Assembly (NCBI GenBank): GCA_014156375.1
Contig: RQJH01000002.1
Span: forward strand, 402,331-466,330
Source of the DNA: Enterobacteriaceae bacterium 89
Lineage (GTDB): Bacteria > Pseudomonadota > Gammaproteobacteria > Enterobacterales > Enterobacteriaceae
Direction of reading: 5' to 3'
Length of the DNA: 64,000 bases
Below are positions 16,854 through 26,251 of the stretch, piece after piece. The position numbers and the translations under genes are program-made. A model generated the notes under the pieces. It did not search any database. It worked only from the letters and a program-made list of their open reading frames with translations, and was not told the DNA's origin. Numbering within the stretch: position 1 is the first letter of the stretch; every line of letters begins with the position of its first letter.

Positions 16854-17746
16854 TGATGCTGACTGAAGAACAACCCCGCAAAGTCGCCCAAACGCAGCGC
16901 ACCTTTATCTGGAAACGACGCCTGTGGCTGTTAAGCCGTAGCCCACTGACGCTGGTGGGCGGCGGGATCATGCTGCTGGTCCTGTTGCTGATGATTTTCT
17001 CCCCGTGGCTGGTTCCGCACGATCCGAATGCTATCGATCTGTCCGCGCGCCTTCAGCCGCCGTCGCTGACCAACTGGTTTGGCACCGATGAAGTGGGACG
17101 CGATCTGTTTAGTCGGGTGCTGATTGGCAGCCAGCAGTCGGTGGCGGCAGGTCTTGCGGTGGTGCTTATCGCTGGCATCAGCGGTTCACTGCTGGGCTGC
17201 CTGTCCGGCGTGCTCGGCGGGCGCAGCGATGCGCTGATCATGCGGCTGATGGATATCATGCTGTCGATCCCTTCGCTGGTGTTAACCATGGCGCTGGCCG
17301 CCGCGCTCGGGCCAAGCCTGTTCAACGCGATGCTGGCTATCGCCATCGTGCGCATTCCTTTTTATGTGCGCCTTGCCCGCGGGCAGACGCTGGTGGTTCG
17401 TCAGCATACTTTTGTCGAAGCTTCCGTGACTTTCGGCGCGTCCCGCTGGCACCTCATCAGTTGGCATATCCTGCGCAACGCCATGCCGCCGCTGGTGGTA
17501 CAGGCCTCGCTGGATATTGGCAGCGCGATCCTGATGGCCGCCACGCTTGGATTTATCGGACTTGGGGCGCAGCAACCCACCGCCGAATGGGGGGCGATGG
17601 TCGCCAACGGGCGTAACTATGTGCTCGATCAGTGGTGGTACTGCGCCTTTCCGGGGGCAGCCATTCTGATTACGGCGGTGGGGTTCAATTTATTCGGCGA
17701 CGGGGTCCAGGACCTGCTGGATCCGAAATCGGGAGGGCGTCAGTGA
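16853..17746 (+). CDS. ddpC: D,D-dipeptide ABC transporter, permease
   Basis: 297 residues, DppC/OppC family. The N-terminal OppC_N segment about 35-60 contains the first helix; 'WFGTDEVGRDLFSRVLIGSQQS' (about 74-95) is the family hallmark. BPD_transp_1 helices follow, with an EAA loop about 187-215. It pairs with DdpB to form the pore. Start ATGATG overlaps the ddpB stop by one base; its own stop overlaps the ddpD ATG (TGATG). Confidence 0.85.
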   Translation: MMLTEEQPRKVAQTQRTFIWKRRLWLLSRSPLTLVGGGIMLLVLLLMIFSPWLVPHDPNAIDLSARLQPPSLTNWFGTDEVGRDLFSRVLIGSQQSVAAGLAVVLIAGISGSLLGCLSGVLGGRSDALIMRLMDIMLSIPSLVLTMALAAALGPSLFNAMLAIAIVRIPFYVRLARGQTLVVRQHTFVEASVTFGASRWHLISWHILRNAMPPLVVQASLDIGSAILMAATLGFIGLGAQQPTAEWGAMVANGRNYVLDQWWYCAFPGAAILITAVGFNLFGDGVQDLLDPKSGGRQ

Positions 17747-18732
17747 TGGAAGAAAGAGTGTTGAGCATTGAAGATCTGCGCCTGAGTTTTCCGCTCTACC
17801 AGGCTGAAGCGCAGGTGTTGAACTCTGTTTCCCTCCACGTCAACCGGGGTGAAATTGTTGGCGTGGTGGGCGAATCCGGCTCGGGTAAATCCGTAACGGC
17901 GATGATGGCCATGCGCCTGCTGACGCCCGACACTTACCGCATCCACAGCGGGCGCGTGGATCTGCTGGGCACCGATATGCTGGCAGCGCCGGAAACAACG
18001 CTCCGCACGCTGCGCGGCAGCAAGGTGGCGATGATTTTTCAGGAGCCGATGACCGCCCTGAATCCTACCCGGCGGATCGGCAAGCAGATGGTGGATGTGA
18101 TCCGCCAGCATCGTCCGCTGTCGCAGCGCGAAGCCAGGGCTCATGCCGCCTCACTGCTGGCCGATATGCAGATTGCCGATCCGCTGAGAGTGATGGATCG
18201 CTATCCGTTCGAGCTCTCAGGCGGTATGCGCCAGCGCGTGATGATCGCCCTCGCCTTTTCCTGCGATCCGGACCTGCTGATTGCCGACGAACCCACCACC
18301 GCGCTGGATGTCACCGTGCAGCGCCAGGTGCTACGCCTGTTGAAACAAAAAGCCCGGGCCACCAACACTGCCGTGCTGTTTATCAGCCACGATATGGCCG
18401 TTATTTCGCAGCTCTGCGACCGTTTATACGTGATGTACGTCGGCTCGGTGATCGAGAGTGGCAAAACCGGGACGCTGCTGCATCACCCGCAGCATCCCTA
18501 CACTATCGGTTTGCTGAACAGCGCTCCTGATACGCACGAACCCCGTTCAGCGCTTCCTTCTATTCCCGGCACCGTTCCTAATCTCGCCGCCCTGCCAACG
18601 GGCTGCGTGTTCCGTGAACGCTGCTTCGCCGCAGGAGCAGCCTGCGGCAACGTGCCGCCGCTGCGCCAGATTGGCGAAAGTGACAGAGCCATCGCCTGCT
18701 GGTATCCACAACTGGAGAATGTTCATGTCTGA
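17746..18732 (+). CDS. ddpD: D,D-dipeptide ABC transporter, ATPase
   Basis: 328 residues from the ATG that overlaps the ddpC stop; upstream in-frame codons lie inside ddpC and are not used. Walker A 'GESGSGKS', Q-loop '[11 protein letters not shown]', signature '[12 protein letters not shown]', Walker B '[12 protein letters not shown]', H-loop 'FISHD'. The C-terminal oligopeptide-transporter extension has the Cys-rich '[16 protein letters not shown]' (about 285-300), which in DppD-type ATPases holds an iron-sulfur cluster. E. coli DdpD is also 328 residues. Confidence 0.88.
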   Translation: MEERVLSIEDLRLSFPLYQAEAQVLNSVSLHVNRGEIVGVVGESGSGKSVTAMMAMRLLTPDTYRIHSGRVDLLGTDMLAAPETTLRTLRGSKVAMIFQEPMTALNPTRRIGKQMVDVIRQHRPLSQREARAHAASLLADMQIADPLRVMDRYPFELSGGMRQRVMIALAFSCDPDLLIADEPTTALDVTVQRQVLRLLKQKARATNTAVLFISHDMAVISQLCDRLYVMYVGSVIESGKTGTLLHHPQHPYTIGLLNSAPDTHEPRSALPSIPGTVPNLAALPTGCVFRERCFAAGAACGNVPPLRQIGESDRAIACWYPQLENVHV

Positions 18733-19681
18733 GACGCTGTTGGAGCTGGCTGACGTTCATCTGGCCTTCCCTTCCCGTCGCAACTGGATAGGGAAAGTGA
18801 CCGAACAGGTGCATGCTTTAAACGGATTGGATTTAACCGTCCGGCGCGGAGAAACGCTCGGTATTGTCGGTGAATCCGGATGTGGCAAAAGCACGCTGGC
18901 AAAATTGCTGATGGGGATGCTGAAACCCGGCGTGGGCCAAATCGACCGCTCCCGTCTGCCGGGCAACCGCGTGGGTGGCAGCATGCAGATGGTTTTTCAG
19001 GATCCGCTCTCCTCCCTCGACCCGCGCTTGCCAGTTTGGCGAATCATCACTGAACCCGTGGCGATTGCCTCCCGCACCAGTGAACGATCCCGGCGGGCTC
19101 TGGCGGAAAAACTGGCTCAGCAGGTTGGCGTCAGGCCGGAGTATCTTGACCGCGCGCCGCATGCCTTTTCCGGCGGTCAGCGCCAGCGCATTGCTATTGC
19201 CCGGGCGCTGTCGTCCGAACCGGATATCATCGTGCTTGATGAACCTACCTCGGCGCTGGATATCTCCGTGCAGGCGCAAATCCTTAACCTGCTGGTGACC
19301 CTGCAACGCCAGCAAAATCTGACCTACATTCTGATTTCACACAACGTTTCGGTAGTCCGCCACATCAGCGACCGGGTTGCGGTGATGTATCTGGGGCAGA
19401 TTGTCGAAATGGGTGATACCCATCAGGTACTGGAAACGCCCGCACATCCCTATACCCGGCTGCTGATGGACTCCGTTCCGCGCATCGACGTGCCGTTGGG
19501 CGAAGCGCCGCAAAATACCGAGCTGCCGGGCAACCGCCAGCTTCCCACCGGCTGCTATTTTCGCGACCGCTGCCCCTGGGCAGAAAGCGCCTGCGCCACG
19601 CCGCAGCCGCTGCGCACGCTGAGCGGGAACCAGTCTGCCCGCTGCTGGAAAGCGGAAAAAGTGATCGTTTCGGCAAGCTGA
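18725..19681 (+). CDS. ddpF: D,D-dipeptide ABC transporter, second ATPase
   Basis: 318 residues from the ATG at 18725. This start was chosen because GGAG lies 7 bases upstream, whereas the ATG at 18719 has it only 1 base away. It overlaps ddpD by 8 bases. Walker A 'GESGCGKS', Q-loop 'VFQDPLSSLDP', signature 'FSGGQRQRIAIARAL', Walker B 'IIVLDEPTSALD', H-loop 'LISHN' (His kept, Asp replaced by Asn). A C-terminal Cys-rich 'GCYFRDRCPWAESAC' is present as in DppF. Last gene of the operon; no strong terminator was seen in the 146 bases that follow. Confidence 0.85.
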   Translation: MSETLLELADVHLAFPSRRNWIGKVTEQVHALNGLDLTVRRGETLGIVGESGCGKSTLAKLLMGMLKPGVGQIDRSRLPGNRVGGSMQMVFQDPLSSLDPRLPVWRIITEPVAIASRTSERSRRALAEKLAQQVGVRPEYLDRAPHAFSGGQRQRIAIARALSSEPDIIVLDEPTSALDISVQAQILNLLVTLQRQQNLTYILISHNVSVVRHISDRVAVMYLGQIVEMGDTHQVLETPAHPYTRLLMDSVPRIDVPLGEAPQNTELPGNRQLPTGCYFRDRCPWAESACATPQPLRTLSGNQSARCWKAEKVIVSAS

Positions 19682-19827
19682 CGTGATGAGCCGAAAGATG
19701 CCGCGCCCAGGGACGGGCATTGGCTGTTTATTATTGGATGCGATTAAGTTTGCCCGCGGTTTCGCCTGAGCCTATTCTGCGCTGAAAAATCGACCACACT
19801 AAAGACACTTTACTGGTCACTCTTCTC

Positions 19828-21336
19828 ATGAGAAACCTGATGATGACTCCGTTACGGACTGCCCTGCTCTGCGCCGCGCTGTTGTTTATCACCGGAATGC
19901 TGGCGATCAACTGGCAGCTTTGGCACTCCGCTCAAAACGGCAGTCAGAGCTCAGCCCGACAGGCCCTGCATAAAGTTGACGCTATTGTCGATGAGGCGCG
20001 CGATGCCACCAGACTTTCCGCCCAGTTTTTTTCTCATTCCTGTACGCCGGCAGTGCAGTTTGCTTTAAACCGTGAGGCCGCCGTACAGCCTCACCTGCGT
20101 ACCGTTGCGCTGCTCAAAGGCAACAATATCTGGTGCTCATCCCTTTCCGGCAAAGGGATCTTAGTGGTCAACGCTGCGAACCTGACGTTTGGCACGCTGA
20201 CCCTTTATCCACGGGATTTTATCGCTCCAATGCCGATTCTGGTTTATATGCAGCCCGTCGCGGGCGGTCATGCCGCAGCCAGCATCAGCGATGTGCATCT
20301 GCGTGACGTGCTGACCAGCACCGAGGAAACCACTCTGACGCTGATTGTGGGCGATAAAATGCTGGCGGAAAAAGGCCGGGTGGTTGACCTGACCGACGCT
20401 TATCAGGGTGAGCAGATCGCCTCCGTGAAATATCCCTTCAGCATCGGCTACACCACGCCTCCCTTCTTCAGCCTTAGACGTCTGATTCATGAGGGAATGC
20501 TGCTGACCATTATGGTGGCGATCATGTCGCTGATTGCCGGAAGCCTGCTGCGTCGCTACCTGGAAAAACGCATCGCTCCGCAGGAGAACCTGAAAAGAGC
20601 CATTGAACGCGGAGAGATTGTGCCCTGGTATCAGCCCGTGGTGGATGGCAAAACCGGGGCCATTAACGGCGTTGAGGTGCTGGCACGCTGGCAGCACCCT
20701 ACCGGCGGGCTGATCCCACCGGATATGTTTATCCCGCTGGCGGAAAAGAATGATCTGATTGAACCACTGACCCGCAGCCTGATGGCTAAAGTCGCCAGCG
20801 AGCTGCCTCCGGCGCTGGATCATTTTCCACCTGAGCTGCATGTCGGTATTAACGTCAGCGCCGCACACTGCTATTCGCCAAAGTTTAAAAATGACTGTCT
20901 GCAATTTTTGCGTTATTTCTCGCCGGGCCAGATCAAACTCCTGCTGGAAATCACCGAGCGCGAGGAGCTGCAGCTGACGCCCGCCGTGCTGGAGACACTC
21001 CACCAGTTGCAAGAGCACGGAGTCGAACTGGCGCTGGATGACTTCGGCACCGGCTATTCCGGCCTGTCGTATCTGAATGAACTAGCGGTGGATTTCATCA
21101 AGATTGATCGCAGCTTTGTCGGGCGCATTACCGACGATCCGGAATCCACCCGACTGGTTGACTGCGTGATCGAGATGGCGCAAAAGCTGTCGCTGCGGAT
21201 TGTGGCAGAAGGTGTCGAAACGCGGCAGCAGGTGGATTACATGAACCAGCACCACATTTCGCTGCTGCAGGGCTATTTTTTCTGGAAACCGATGCCACTG
21301 AGCGAACTGCTGGCCGCGATAGCGCTAAAAAACTGA
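19828..21336 (+). CDS. CSS-motif EAL-domain cyclic-di-GMP phosphodiesterase
   Basis: 502 residues. Membrane helix about 12-30; periplasmic CSS domain with its diagnostic Cys residues ('SHSCTP' near 71 and 'WCSSLSG' near 105); second helix about 218-240; cytoplasmic EAL domain about 255-500. EAL catalytic parts are present: 'GVEVLARW' (E-V-L, a common active variant), 'INVSA', 'EITERE', 'DDFGTGYSGLSYL', 'KIDRSF', 'EGVET'. In the E. coli paralogues (PdeB, PdeC, PdeN and so on) periplasmic disulfide state governs the enzyme. Monocistronic. The Shine-Dalgarno before ATG 19828 is weak, and ATGs at 19840 and 19843 are possible starts. Which paralogue it is cannot be told. Confidence 0.85.
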   Translation: MRNLMMTPLRTALLCAALLFITGMLAINWQLWHSAQNGSQSSARQALHKVDAIVDEARDATRLSAQFFSHSCTPAVQFALNREAAVQPHLRTVALLKGNNIWCSSLSGKGILVVNAANLTFGTLTLYPRDFIAPMPILVYMQPVAGGHAAASISDVHLRDVLTSTEETTLTLIVGDKMLAEKGRVVDLTDAYQGEQIASVKYPFSIGYTTPPFFSLRRLIHEGMLLTIMVAIMSLIAGSLLRRYLEKRIAPQENLKRAIERGEIVPWYQPVVDGKTGAINGVEVLARWQHPTGGLIPPDMFIPLAEKNDLIEPLTRSLMAKVASELPPALDHFPPELHVGINVSAAHCYSPKFKNDCLQFLRYFSPGQIKLLLEITEREELQLTPAVLETLHQLQEHGVELALDDFGTGYSGLSYLNELAVDFIKIDRSFVGRITDDPESTRLVDCVIEMAQKLSLRIVAEGVETRQQVDYMNQHHISLLQGYFFWKPMPLSELLAAIALKN

Positions 21337-21465
21337 GCGCCGTCAGCCATTATGCTCATGGATTAGCCGAACGAATCAGTTCTACTAAATTATTCTTGAC
21401 CGTCCAGGCGCAACTCCCTATAGTAGCGCCCCGTTGCCCCCCAAGAGGAAGGCAGCAAACAATAT

Positions 21466-21553
21466 GGTGAGGTGTCCGAGTGGCTGAAGGAGCACGCCTG
21501 GAAAGTGTGTATACGGCAACGTATCGGGGGTTCGAATCCCCCCCTCACCGCCA
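21466..21553 (+). tRNA. serX: tRNA-Ser (anticodon GGA)
   Basis: 88 bases from GGTGAGG to the encoded CCA. The acceptor stem GGTGAGG/CCTCACC pairs, the anticodon loop reads CTGGAAA (GGA), a long variable arm typical of class II tRNA-Ser is present, and GGTTCGAAT forms the T-arm. It matches the E. coli serX sequence as I recall it, and in E. coli serX also lies near phoH. Confidence 0.97.
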
Positions 21554-21566
21554 TATTTAATGAAAG

Positions 21567-21596
21567 TGCCCAGTTAACAGCTGGGCATTTTTATTT
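21567..21596 (+). terminator. Rho-independent terminator of serX
   Basis: TGCCCAG / CTGGGCA 7-bp stem (21567-21573, 21581-21587), 7-base loop, then TTTTTATTTG, 13 bases after the tRNA. Confidence 0.85.
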
Positions 21597-21613
21597 GTAT
21601 TTTCTGCCTGACA

Positions 21614-21728
21614 GGGGGGATGAGAACCCTCGACCGGGGTTCGACTGAACGGCAGGACAGCCGTTCAGCATGGCCTACGGCCACCCGAATGGCGAGGCAC
21701 ATGGACGTGCCGAGTGATATCCCCCCCC
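21614..21728 (+). other. Strongly foldable tRNA-tail-like element (rtT-like, possible structured RNA)
   Basis: Outer stem GGGGGGAT (21614-21621) with ATCCCCCC (21719-21726) encloses four hairpins: GAACCC/GGGTTC (21624-21629, 21637-21642), CTGAACGGC/GCCGTTCAG (21645-21653, 21660-21668), TGGCC/GGCCA (21671-21675, 21679-21683) and GGCAC/GTGCC (21696-21700, 21707-21711). 'GGGTTCGA' and 'ATCCCCCC' echo the T-arm and 3' side of the serX tRNA just upstream, so it looks like a derivative of the tRNA end, as in the rtT repeats after E. coli tyrT. Whether it is transcribed past the terminator is unknown. Confidence 0.5.
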
Positions 21729-21769
21729 GATGCTCAACCCACCTTCCGAATCTTTTATTCTGCCTGATG

Positions 21770-21808
21770 CGGCTAAGCCTTATCAGGCCTACAAGCCCGA
21801 CACATCTG
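21770..21808. repeat. REP-like element
   Basis: GCCTGATGCGGCTAAGCC followed by TTATCAGGCCTAC, an imperfect enteric REP. The rest of 21729-21942 holds AT-rich leader sequence of the following operon and no gene that I can support. Confidence 0.6.
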
Positions 21809-21942
21809 GCCTATTCTGCACCCAAATCTGCATTATTCATTTTCACTATAAGCTTATGGATTTTTTGACTTTACGGCTGCACGGAAGCGGCCTAACGTAG
21901 CCAGGCACATATAATCAAAATAACTTTTTTCAGGGACTGTTT

Positions 21943-23511
21943 ATGGCTAAAAAATTGCTGTCGTTACTGGTGCTGACCGCGCTTTCCGCTGGCGTTCAGG
22001 CCGCTACACCGCCTTCCACTTTAGTGGTGGCTCAGAGCCTCGACGATATTGTCAGCCTCGACCCAGCTGAGGCCAACGAGCTTTCCAGCATTCAGACGGT
22101 CCCAAGCCTGTATCAGCGCCTGGTTCAGCCAGACCGCGACAACCCTGAAAAAATCACTCCGATCCTCGCGGAAAGCTGGCAGGCCGACGCGGCCAGCAAA
22201 ACGCTGACCATCAAGCTAAAACCAGACGCTAAATTCGCCTCCGGCAATCCGCTTCGTCCGGAAGATGTGATTTTCTCTTATACCCGCGCCGTGACGCTGA
22301 ACAAGTCTCCTGCCTTTATTCTCAACGTGCTTGGCTGGGAGCCGGACAACATCGCCAGCCAGCTGAAAAAGGTGGATGACCACACGCTCCAGCTGCACTG
22401 GACAGCCGACGTCAGCCCGGCGGTGGCGCTGAATATTCTCTCCACGCCGATTGCCTCCATCGTTGATGAGAAGCTGGTCGCGCCGAACGCCAAAGACAAC
22501 GACTTTGGTAACGGCTGGCTGAAAATGCACTCGGCGGGCAGCGGTGCGTTCAAAATGCGCGTCTATCAGCCGCATCAGGCCATTGTGCTGGACGCCAACG
22601 ACAGCTCACCAACCGGTGCGCCGAAGCTCAAAAATATCATTATCAAAAACGTGCCCGATCCGGCCTCCCGCCGCCTGCTGATCCAGCAGGGTGATGCAGA
22701 CGTTGCCCGTGAGCTGGGTGCCGACCAGATTGCCGCCCTGCAGGGCAAACCCGGCGTCAACGTGCTGAGCATCCCTTCCGCCGAGCAAAACTACCTGGCG
22801 TTTAACGTCGGCAACAGCGCCAACCCGCTGCTCAAAAACCCTGCACTGTGGGAAGCCGCTCGCTGGCTGGTGGACTACGACGGCATAACCAAAGATCTGC
22901 TTAAAGGCCAGTACTTTGTTCATCAGAGCTTCCTGCCGGTTGGTCTGCCGGGTGCGCTGGAAAACAATCCGTTCAAATTTGATCCGGCAAAAGCTAAGGA
23001 AATCCTCGCCAAAGCCGGTATTAAAGACGCGCACTTTACGCTGGATGTGGAAAACAAACCGCCATTTATCACCATCGCTCAGTCGATGCAGGCCAGCTTT
23101 GCTCAGGGCGGCGTGAAGATCGATCTGCTGCCAGCCGCTGGCAGTCAGGTGTACGCCCGCGTGCGTGCGAAACAGCACCAGGCGGCGATTCGTTTGTGGA
23201 TCCCGGACTATTTCGACGCCCACTCTAACGCCAGCGCCTTTGCCTGGAATGACGGTAAATCCAGCACCGTCGCCGGGCTGAACGGCTGGGTTATTCCGCA
23301 GCTGAATAAAGAAACTCAGGCCGCCCTGGCGGAACCCGACGCAGCAAAACGCCTCGACCTGTATAAAAAAATGCAGGAAGAGCTGCAGCGCAGTTCGCCT
23401 TACGTCTTTGTCGATCAGGGTAAAACGCAGATTGTGGTTCGTGATAACGTCAAAGGTTATCAGCAGGGTCTGAACGCCGATATGGTCTGGTACGACCGCG
23501 TCACCAAGTAA
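21943..23511 (+). CDS. Peptide-type ABC transporter, periplasmic binding protein (second system)
   Basis: 522 residues, SBP_bac_5 family. Signal peptide about 1-20 ('LLSLLVLTALSAGVQA'), no lipobox. The mature start 'LVVAQSLDDIVSLDPAEA' and 'LKPDAKFASGNPLRPEDV' are family hallmarks. First gene of a complete five-gene importer; AGGGA lies about 6 bases before the ATG. Substrate unknown: dipeptide, oligopeptide, nickel and opine binders share this fold. It is clearly different in sequence from the ddpA product, so not a recent duplicate. Confidence 0.8.
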   Translation: MAKKLLSLLVLTALSAGVQAATPPSTLVVAQSLDDIVSLDPAEANELSSIQTVPSLYQRLVQPDRDNPEKITPILAESWQADAASKTLTIKLKPDAKFASGNPLRPEDVIFSYTRAVTLNKSPAFILNVLGWEPDNIASQLKKVDDHTLQLHWTADVSPAVALNILSTPIASIVDEKLVAPNAKDNDFGNGWLKMHSAGSGAFKMRVYQPHQAIVLDANDSSPTGAPKLKNIIIKNVPDPASRRLLIQQGDADVARELGADQIAALQGKPGVNVLSIPSAEQNYLAFNVGNSANPLLKNPALWEAARWLVDYDGITKDLLKGQYFVHQSFLPVGLPGALENNPFKFDPAKAKEILAKAGIKDAHFTLDVENKPPFITIAQSMQASFAQGGVKIDLLPAAGSQVYARVRAKQHQAAIRLWIPDYFDAHSNASAFAWNDGKSSTVAGLNGWVIPQLNKETQAALAEPDAAKRLDLYKKMQEELQRSSPYVFVDQGKTQIVVRDNVKGYQQGLNADMVWYDRVTK

Positions 23512-23566
23512 TTTTCCCCCGTTGCCGGGTGGCGGTTTTACCCTGCCCGGCATGAAGAGATTTCCC

Positions 23567-24589
23567 ATGCCACATCTTTCCAACCACGTGACGCGCGTGA
23601 TTCAGGGTCTGCTGACCCTGCTGCTCACGCTTTTCGGGCTGCTGCTGGTCACGTTTGCCCTTTCCGCGTTTTCCCCGGTCGACCGCGTTTTGCAGATCGT
23701 CGGCGATCACGCCAGCCAGTCCACCTATGACCAGGTTCGCCACCAGCTCGGGCTCGATCGCTCGCTGCCGGTGCAGTTCTGGCACTATCTGGTGAATCTT
23801 GCCCACGGCGATTTAGGCATCGCCAGCAGTACCGGTCAGCCGGTGTTACATGATTTACTCGCCACGTTTCCCGCGACTCTGGAGCTGGCAACGCTGGCGC
23901 TGATTGTCGGCGCCTCGCTCGGCGTGATCGCCGGTGTCCTGTGCGCCAGATACGTTGGCTCCCCCTGGGATCTGGCGGTTCGTACCTTTACCCTGATCGG
24001 CAATTCAGTGCCTATTTTCTGGCTCGGGCTGCTGATGCTGGCGCTCTTTTACGCCAAATTGCAGTGGACGCCGGGCCCTGGCCGACTCGACGACATTTAT
24101 CAATACACCGTTGAGCCACGCACCGGCTTTGTGCTGATCGACACCTGGCAGTCCGGCGATAAAGAAGCGTTCAGGAATGCCATCGGGCACCTGGTCCTGC
24201 CGGTGCTGCTGCTTGGCTATTACTCGCTGGCCAGCATCACCCGCCTGACCCGCTCCGCCTGCCTCAGCGAAATGAACAAAGAGTATATTTTACTGGCTCG
24301 CGCCAAAGGGGCCAGCGAGGCGACCATTCTGCTGCGCCACGTGCTGCCGAATATTCGCGGCACGCTGCTGACGGTGATCGCCCTGGCCTGGACGTCGATG
24401 CTGGAAGGTGCGGTCCTAACGGAAACCGTCTTTTCCTGGCCGGGCATTGGCCGCTATCTCACCACCGCGCTGTTCGCCGGGGATACCACGGCGATCATGG
24501 GCGGCACGCTGCTGATTGGCGTGAGCTTTGTGTTGATCAATAACCTCACCGACCTGCTGGTACGGCTGACTGACCCGAGGGTACGCTGA
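23567..24589 (+). CDS. Peptide-type ABC transporter, permease 1 (DppB-like)
   Basis: 340 residues from ATG 23567 (AAGAGA 7 bases upstream; ATG 23552 and an earlier codon are less well placed). N-terminal helix about 12-34 ('VIQGLLTLLLTLFGLLLVTFAL'), then a BPD_transp_1 core with an EAA loop ('NKEYILLARAKGASEATILLRH' region, about 232-255). Stop and next ATG share one base (TGATG), so permeases are made in equal amounts. Confidence 0.82.
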   Translation: MPHLSNHVTRVIQGLLTLLLTLFGLLLVTFALSAFSPVDRVLQIVGDHASQSTYDQVRHQLGLDRSLPVQFWHYLVNLAHGDLGIASSTGQPVLHDLLATFPATLELATLALIVGASLGVIAGVLCARYVGSPWDLAVRTFTLIGNSVPIFWLGLLMLALFYAKLQWTPGPGRLDDIYQYTVEPRTGFVLIDTWQSGDKEAFRNAIGHLVLPVLLLGYYSLASITRLTRSACLSEMNKEYILLARAKGASEATILLRHVLPNIRGTLLTVIALAWTSMLEGAVLTETVFSWPGIGRYLTTALFAGDTTAIMGGTLLIGVSFVLINNLTDLLVRLTDPRVR

Positions 24590-25422
24590 TGCCAGTTTAT
24601 CTTTTTTTGCGTCGTTTACGGCGCTCCCCTGCCGCGCTATGTGGGCTGCTAATCGTTACGTTATTGCTGCTGATTGCCCTGTTTGCGCCGCTGCTGGCTC
24701 CGCTCGATCCCAACTGGCAGGATGCCGCTGCACGGCTTCAGGCTCCCAGCGCTCAGCACTGGCTCGGCACCGACAGCTACGGTCGCGACCTGCTCTCGCG
24801 CCTGATTTACGGTGCGCGTCCGGCGCTGGGTCTGGTGGCATTAGTCACCCTGATCCCCCTGCCGGTCGGGCTGTTAGTGGGGATCCTTTCCGGGTTTTAC
24901 GGCGACTGGACGGAGCGCATTTTGATGCGTTTTACCGACGTGGTGATGTCGATGCCGCGCCTGATCCTGGCGTTTGCCTTTGTCGCCATGCTCGGGCCAG
25001 GGCTGGTCAACGGTGCACTGGCTCTGGCGCTGACCACCTGGCCTGCTTATGCTCGTCAGGCCCGCAGCGAGATCCAGCGTCTGCGCCATAGCGATTATCT
25101 GGCGGCGGCGGAGATGATGGGTATTCGCGGCTGGCGGCTCCTGATTGGCCATATTCTGCCGCTGTGTCTGCCTTCCGCCATCGTCCGTCTGGCGTTAGAT
25201 CTGGCGGGGATTATCCTTGCCGCCGCCGGGCTCGGCTTCCTGGGCCTGGGCGCGCGTCCGCCGATGGCCGAATGGGGGGCGATGATTGCCGACGGCATGC
25301 AGGTGATTTTCGATCAGTGGTGGATAGCCGCCGCGCCAGGCACCGTGATCCTGATCGCCAGCCTGGCGTTTAACCTGCTGGGCGACGGCCTGCGCGATGT
25401 TCTGGAGCCGCAACATGACTGA
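24589..25422 (+). CDS. Peptide-type ABC transporter, permease 2 (DppC-like)
   Basis: 277 residues. 'LGTDSYGRDLLSRLIYGARPAL' (about 55-76) is the DppC hallmark. About six helices; EAA loop about 165-190 ('YLAAAEMMGIRGWRLLIGHILP'-like). The start overlaps the previous stop by one base. Pore partner of the preceding permease. Confidence 0.82.
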   Translation: MPVYLFLRRLRRSPAALCGLLIVTLLLLIALFAPLLAPLDPNWQDAAARLQAPSAQHWLGTDSYGRDLLSRLIYGARPALGLVALVTLIPLPVGLLVGILSGFYGDWTERILMRFTDVVMSMPRLILAFAFVAMLGPGLVNGALALALTTWPAYARQARSEIQRLRHSDYLAAAEMMGIRGWRLLIGHILPLCLPSAIVRLALDLAGIILAAAGLGFLGLGARPPMAEWGAMIADGMQVIFDQWWIAAAPGTVILIASLAFNLLGDGLRDVLEPQHD

Positions 25423-26251
25423 GAACCGACTTTCCGTTCAGGGATTGAATATCGACTACCCCACTGCCCGGGTGGTGAATAACCTGAGCTTCACCCTCGG
25501 CAATGAGCGCCTGGCGCTGGTCGGCGAATCCGGGTCGGGGAAATCAATGACCGCCCGCGCGCTGATGGGGCTGGTGCGTAAACCCGGCATCGTCAGCGCC
25601 GAAAAGCTTGAAGTATTGGGACGTAATTTACTGACGCTGAACCAACGCGGCTGGCGCTCGCTGCGCGGTAATGACATCGCCATGGTGTTGCAGGATCCGC
25701 GCTATGCATTAAATCCGGTGCAAACCATTCAGGCACAGCTGGAAGAGGCGCTGACCTTACACCAGCGCCTGAATCGCAGGATCCGGCTGGAAAAAGTGCA
25801 GGACGCGATTGCCGCCGTCGGCCTTGATTTACCGGTGCTCAGCCGTTATCCCGGTGAGCTTTCCGGCGGCATGGGCCAGCGAGTGATGATTGCTATCGCG
25901 CTGCTGAACAATCCGCAGGTGCTGATTGCCGACGAACCGACTTCGGCGCTGGACTCCCGCCTGCGTCATCAGATCCTCGAACTGCTGGTGGAACAGTGCG
26001 AGCAGCGAAAAATGGCGATGCTTCTCATCAGCCACGATCTGCCGCTGGTTGCTGAACACTGTCATCGGGTGCTGGTGATGTATCGCGGCAGCCGGGTGGA
26101 TGAGATGCCAGCGCGCGAGCTACCGCAGGCTACGCATCCCTACACCCGAACGCTGTGGACCTGCCGTCCGGACGCGACAACTTATGGTCAGATGCTGCCC
26201 ACGCTCGACCGGACCCAGAACCTGACGGAGGCCGCCAGTGAGCATCGTTAA
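25415..26251 (+). CDS. Peptide-type ABC transporter, ATPase 1 (DppD-like)
   Basis: 278 residues from the ATG at 25415, which overlaps the permease stop by 8 bases. Walker A 'GESGSGKS', Q-loop 'VLQDPRYALNP', signature 'LSGGMGQRVMIA', Walker B 'LIADEPTSALD', H-loop 'LISHD'. Shorter than DdpD: the C-terminal Cys-rich iron-sulfur extension is absent. Confidence 0.82.
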   Translation: MTENRLSVQGLNIDYPTARVVNNLSFTLGNERLALVGESGSGKSMTARALMGLVRKPGIVSAEKLEVLGRNLLTLNQRGWRSLRGNDIAMVLQDPRYALNPVQTIQAQLEEALTLHQRLNRRIRLEKVQDAIAAVGLDLPVLSRYPGELSGGMGQRVMIAIALLNNPQVLIADEPTSALDSRLRHQILELLVEQCEQRKMAMLLISHDLPLVAEHCHRVLVMYRGSRVDEMPARELPQATHPYTRTLWTCRPDATTYGQMLPTLDRTQNLTEAASEHR

